From Candidatus Caenarcanales bacterium (lineage in GTDB: Bacteria; Cyanobacteriota; Vampirovibrionia; Caenarcaniphilales; Caenarcanaceae), in contig CANLFK010000121.1 of the NCBI GenBank assembly GCA_947489925.1, positions 1 through 7,016 on the forward strand: DNA of 7,016 bases, in the 5' to 3' direction. Made by a program: the position numbers and the translations under genes. Below, piece by piece: positions 5,610-7,016 of this stretch. Within the stretch, counting starts at the first letter, position 1. Every line of letters begins with the position of its first letter. Under the pieces are notes generated by a model. It worked only from the letters and a program-made list of their open reading frames with translations. It did not search any database and had not been told where the DNA came from.

Positions 5610-6559
5610 CTTTAATCACTGAATCAATTAGCCAAGCGGCTGAGTTTTTAATTAATGGTCAAATAATTGCTTTTCCCACCGAAACCGTTTATGGCTTAGG
5701 AGCTTGTATTCATGATGAAAATGCCATTCAAAATATTTTTATAGCCAAAGGCAGACCCTCAGATAATCCATTAATTATGCATATTGCTGATTTGGCAGAT
5801 TTAAATTATTTGGTCGAACAACCTTTACATTCAAATATTACCTCTCTGATTGAAGCTTTTTGGCCAGGTCCATTAACTTTGATTTTACCTTTGAATAAAA
5901 ATCTTAAACTTAGCCCAATTATTAATGCTGGACTTAATAGTATTGCCGTGCGAATGCCAGCTCACCAAGCCGCTTTAAATTTAATAAAAGCAGTAAAAAG
6001 TCCATTAGTAGCACCATCTGCTAATTTATCGGGTAAACCAAGCCCAACTAATTATTTGCATGTTTTGCAAGATTTTAATAATATAATTGCCTGTATTCTA
6101 AAAGGTGAAATTACTGAATATGGGCTTGAATCAACGATTATTAATTGTTTAAACCCTGATAATTTTCAGCTTTTGCGGGCTGGTGCTTTAGATATAGAAA
6201 AAATACAAAAAATAATTCAGCTTGAAATAAAAAATAATAGTTTTAATCAAGAAAGTCAGCCTTTAAGCCCTGGCATGAAATATAAACATTATTCACCCAA
6301 AGCGGAAATTACTATTATTAATTCAAATACTCAAATAATAAATCCGCAAGAATCAGCTTATATTGGTTTAACTGAAAGATTAGAAAATTTTAAAAAAGTG
6401 TATTTAGCTAATAATTCACTAGATTATGCCCAAAACTTATTTGCTTTCTTTCGGGCTTGTGATGAAGAGAATATAAAAACAATTTATGCCCAAAGACCTG
6501 AAAGCGAAGGAATTGGATTTGCGATTTTAGAACGGTTAATAAAAGCTTCTGGCGGGTAA
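5606..6559 (+). CDS. sua5: L-threonylcarbamoyladenylate synthase, long Sua5/YwlC form
   Basis: 317 residues. It makes threonylcarbamoyl-AMP from threonine, bicarbonate and ATP, the first step of the t6A37 modification of ANN-decoding tRNAs in the cytoplasm. YrdC domain: FPTETVYGLG (23-32), KGRPSDNPL (48-56), FWPGPLTL (85-92), VRMPAH (115-120), APSANLSGKPSP (136-147), LEST (174-177) and LLRAGAL (189-195). The linker SPGMKYKHYSPKAEI (221-235) marks the long form. The C-terminal Sua5 domain ends with QNLFAFFRACDEENIKTIYA (276-295) and EGIGFAILERLIKA (301-314). All expected motifs are present and the length is normal, so it should be active. The start overlaps the upstream stop (ATGA) with no visible Shine-Dalgarno, suggesting coupled translation. 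The partner genes tsaB/D/E are not in the window. Confidence 0.96.
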   Translation: MTLITESISQAAEFLINGQIIAFPTETVYGLGACIHDENAIQNIFIAKGRPSDNPLIMHIADLADLNYLVEQPLHSNITSLIEAFWPGPLTLILPLNKNLKLSPIINAGLNSIAVRMPAHQAALNLIKAVKSPLVAPSANLSGKPSPTNYLHVLQDFNNIIACILKGEITEYGLESTIINCLNPDNFQLLRAGALDIEKIQKIIQLEIKNNSFNQESQPLSPGMKYKHYSPKAEITIINSNTQIINPQESAYIGLTERLENFKKVYLANNSLDYAQNLFAFFRACDEENIKTIYAQRPESEGIGFAILERLIKASGG

Positions 6560-6569
6560 AAATTTTATA

Positions 6570-6575
6570 TATAAT
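6570..6575 (+). promoter_or_regulatory. Candidate -10 element upstream of the fliE-like gene
   Basis: A perfect TATAAT lies in the 40-base gap after sua5, 24 bases before the fliE ATG. The -35 position (6547-6552, TTCTGG) is poor, and no extended -10, sigma-28 or sigma-54 pattern is visible. fliE may have its own weak promoter or be read through from sua5. Confidence 0.25.
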
Positions 6576-6599
6576 CTGTTTTTAATCTTTTGAATTTTT

Positions 6600-6929
6600 A
6601 TGTATCCAAATTTTCCGTCTTTTCCAGACTTACCCAAATTAAATAATGGTTTACAATTTCCTAGTTTTCCAACTATTGAAAGCCCCAGTCCAACCAGCAC
6701 ACAAAATAAAACCTTAGCTGATACTTTTTCACAAATGTTAAATAAAGTTTCGACAGAAGTGCAAGAACCAAATCAACTAGCAAAAGATATGTTATCTGGT
6801 AAAAAAGAATTTGACTCAGCTGAATTAATGATGCAAATGTCAGAAGCTGAACAAAAATTAAGCCTAACCGTGCGGGTGATGAATGATTTGATTTCTGGCA
6901 TTAAACAGTTAGAAGGCTTGCAGATTTAA
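6600..6929 (+). CDS. fliE: Flagellar hook-basal body complex protein FliE (probable)
   Basis: 109 residues, the usual FliE length. FliE is a small rod/MS-ring junction protein exported by the flagellar type III apparatus, linking FliF to the rod. The C-terminal two thirds match the family pattern: TFSQMLNKVSTEV (about 42-54), AKDMLSGKKEFDSAELMMQMSEAEQKLSLTVRV (61-93) and a terminal MNDLISGIKQLEGLQI, comparable to the family's 'GE..dl.evmia..kA.lalql.vqVRnk...ay.eimrmqi'. The N-terminal 35 residues are proline-rich, with FPSFP at 5-9 and 20-24, and are not typical. No Shine-Dalgarno is visible before the ATG. The gene lies between sua5 and a convergent gene, not beside flgB, flgC or fliF. A type III secretion inner-rod homologue is a less likely alternative. 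Confidence 0.78.
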   Translation: MYPNFPSFPDLPKLNNGLQFPSFPTIESPSPTSTQNKTLADTFSQMLNKVSTEVQEPNQLAKDMLSGKKEFDSAELMMQMSEAEQKLSLTVRVMNDLISGIKQLEGLQI

Positions 6930-6930
6930 T

Positions 6931-7016
6931 TTAAACTGCCTGAATTGTGAGAGGGGCAATTTTTGTCAGATTACCATCAATTACTTGATAAACTTGATCC
7001 GCCATATTAGAAGCTT
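6931..7016 (-). CDS. 3' end of an unidentified gene entering from the right edge
   Basis: The minus strand is open from the edge to a TAA at 6933-6931, giving a 27-residue tail that contains NMADQVYQVIDGNLTKIAPL. The plus strand here has stops in several frames, and the composition reads like protein. The stop lies one base from the fliE stop, so the genes converge with no room for a terminator. The tail loosely recalls the 'ADRVYVLEDGRL' end of ABC-type ATPases, but 27 residues are too few to assign, and a chance open frame of this length is possible. Confidence 0.45.
   Translation of the reverse strand, partial: ASNMADQVYQVIDGNLTKIAPLTIQAV

Noticed and set aside
1..7016. CRISPR array, tRNA, rRNA, transposase or integrase
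   Set aside because: No regularly spaced short repeats, no cloverleaf-like segment, no transposase motifs and no terminal inverted repeats were seen; the only sizeable repeat is the pair of ATPase 5' ends.

Overview
The window is AT-rich throughout (about 30% G+C by eye) and densely coded, with no gene-free stretch longer than about 100 bases. The core genes are bacterial: der, scpA, a long-form sua5 and a fliE-like gene. They suggest a low-GC, flagellated, probably uncultured bacterium. A Melainabacteria-like or other low-GC candidate lineage would fit, but this is a guess from gene content and base composition; no rRNA or other strong taxonomic marker is present.

Layout. The left 4.3 kb is read on the minus strand, in the order scpA (4329-3520), der (3435-2017), a complete 588-residue ATPase/nuclease-like gene (1979-213), and a paralogue of that gene whose first 71 codons are present before the window edge (213-1). 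The right part is read on the plus strand: a secreted protein of unknown function (4431-5609), sua5 overlapping it by 4 bases (5606-6559), and a fliE-like gene (6600-6929). A minus-strand gene tail (7016-6931) converges on fliE with one base between the stop codons. The two transcription units diverge from a 101-base region (4330-4430) holding two back-to-back promoter candidates whose -35 hexamers abut.

How the genes relate. scpA (chromosome condensation), der (ribosome assembly) and sua5 (tRNA t6A modification) are housekeeping genes. The tandem ATPase pair behind der is accessory in character. The full-length copy joins an ABC/OLD-type ATPase (Walker A, SHGEKQ signature, Walker B, H-loop) to a DUF4435/TOPRIM-like C-terminal domain in one chain. 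This is the domain combination of the PARIS (AriA-AriB) anti-phage system in its single-chain form. It lies 37 bases behind der and is translationally linked to its paralogue by a TAATG stop/start overlap.

Most unusual features. (1) The two ATPase copies share 79 identical bases at their 5' ends and then diverge just past Walker A, which suggests gene conversion or domain shuffling. (2) The full-length copy carries an in-frame 24-base GC-rich palindromic insert just before its P-loop, absent from the paralogue. (3) The leader of the first copy is nearly identical to the last codons of that same gene, so the C-terminal coding sequence doubles as the ribosome-binding leader of the next gene. 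(4) fliE sits away from any other flagellar gene visible here.
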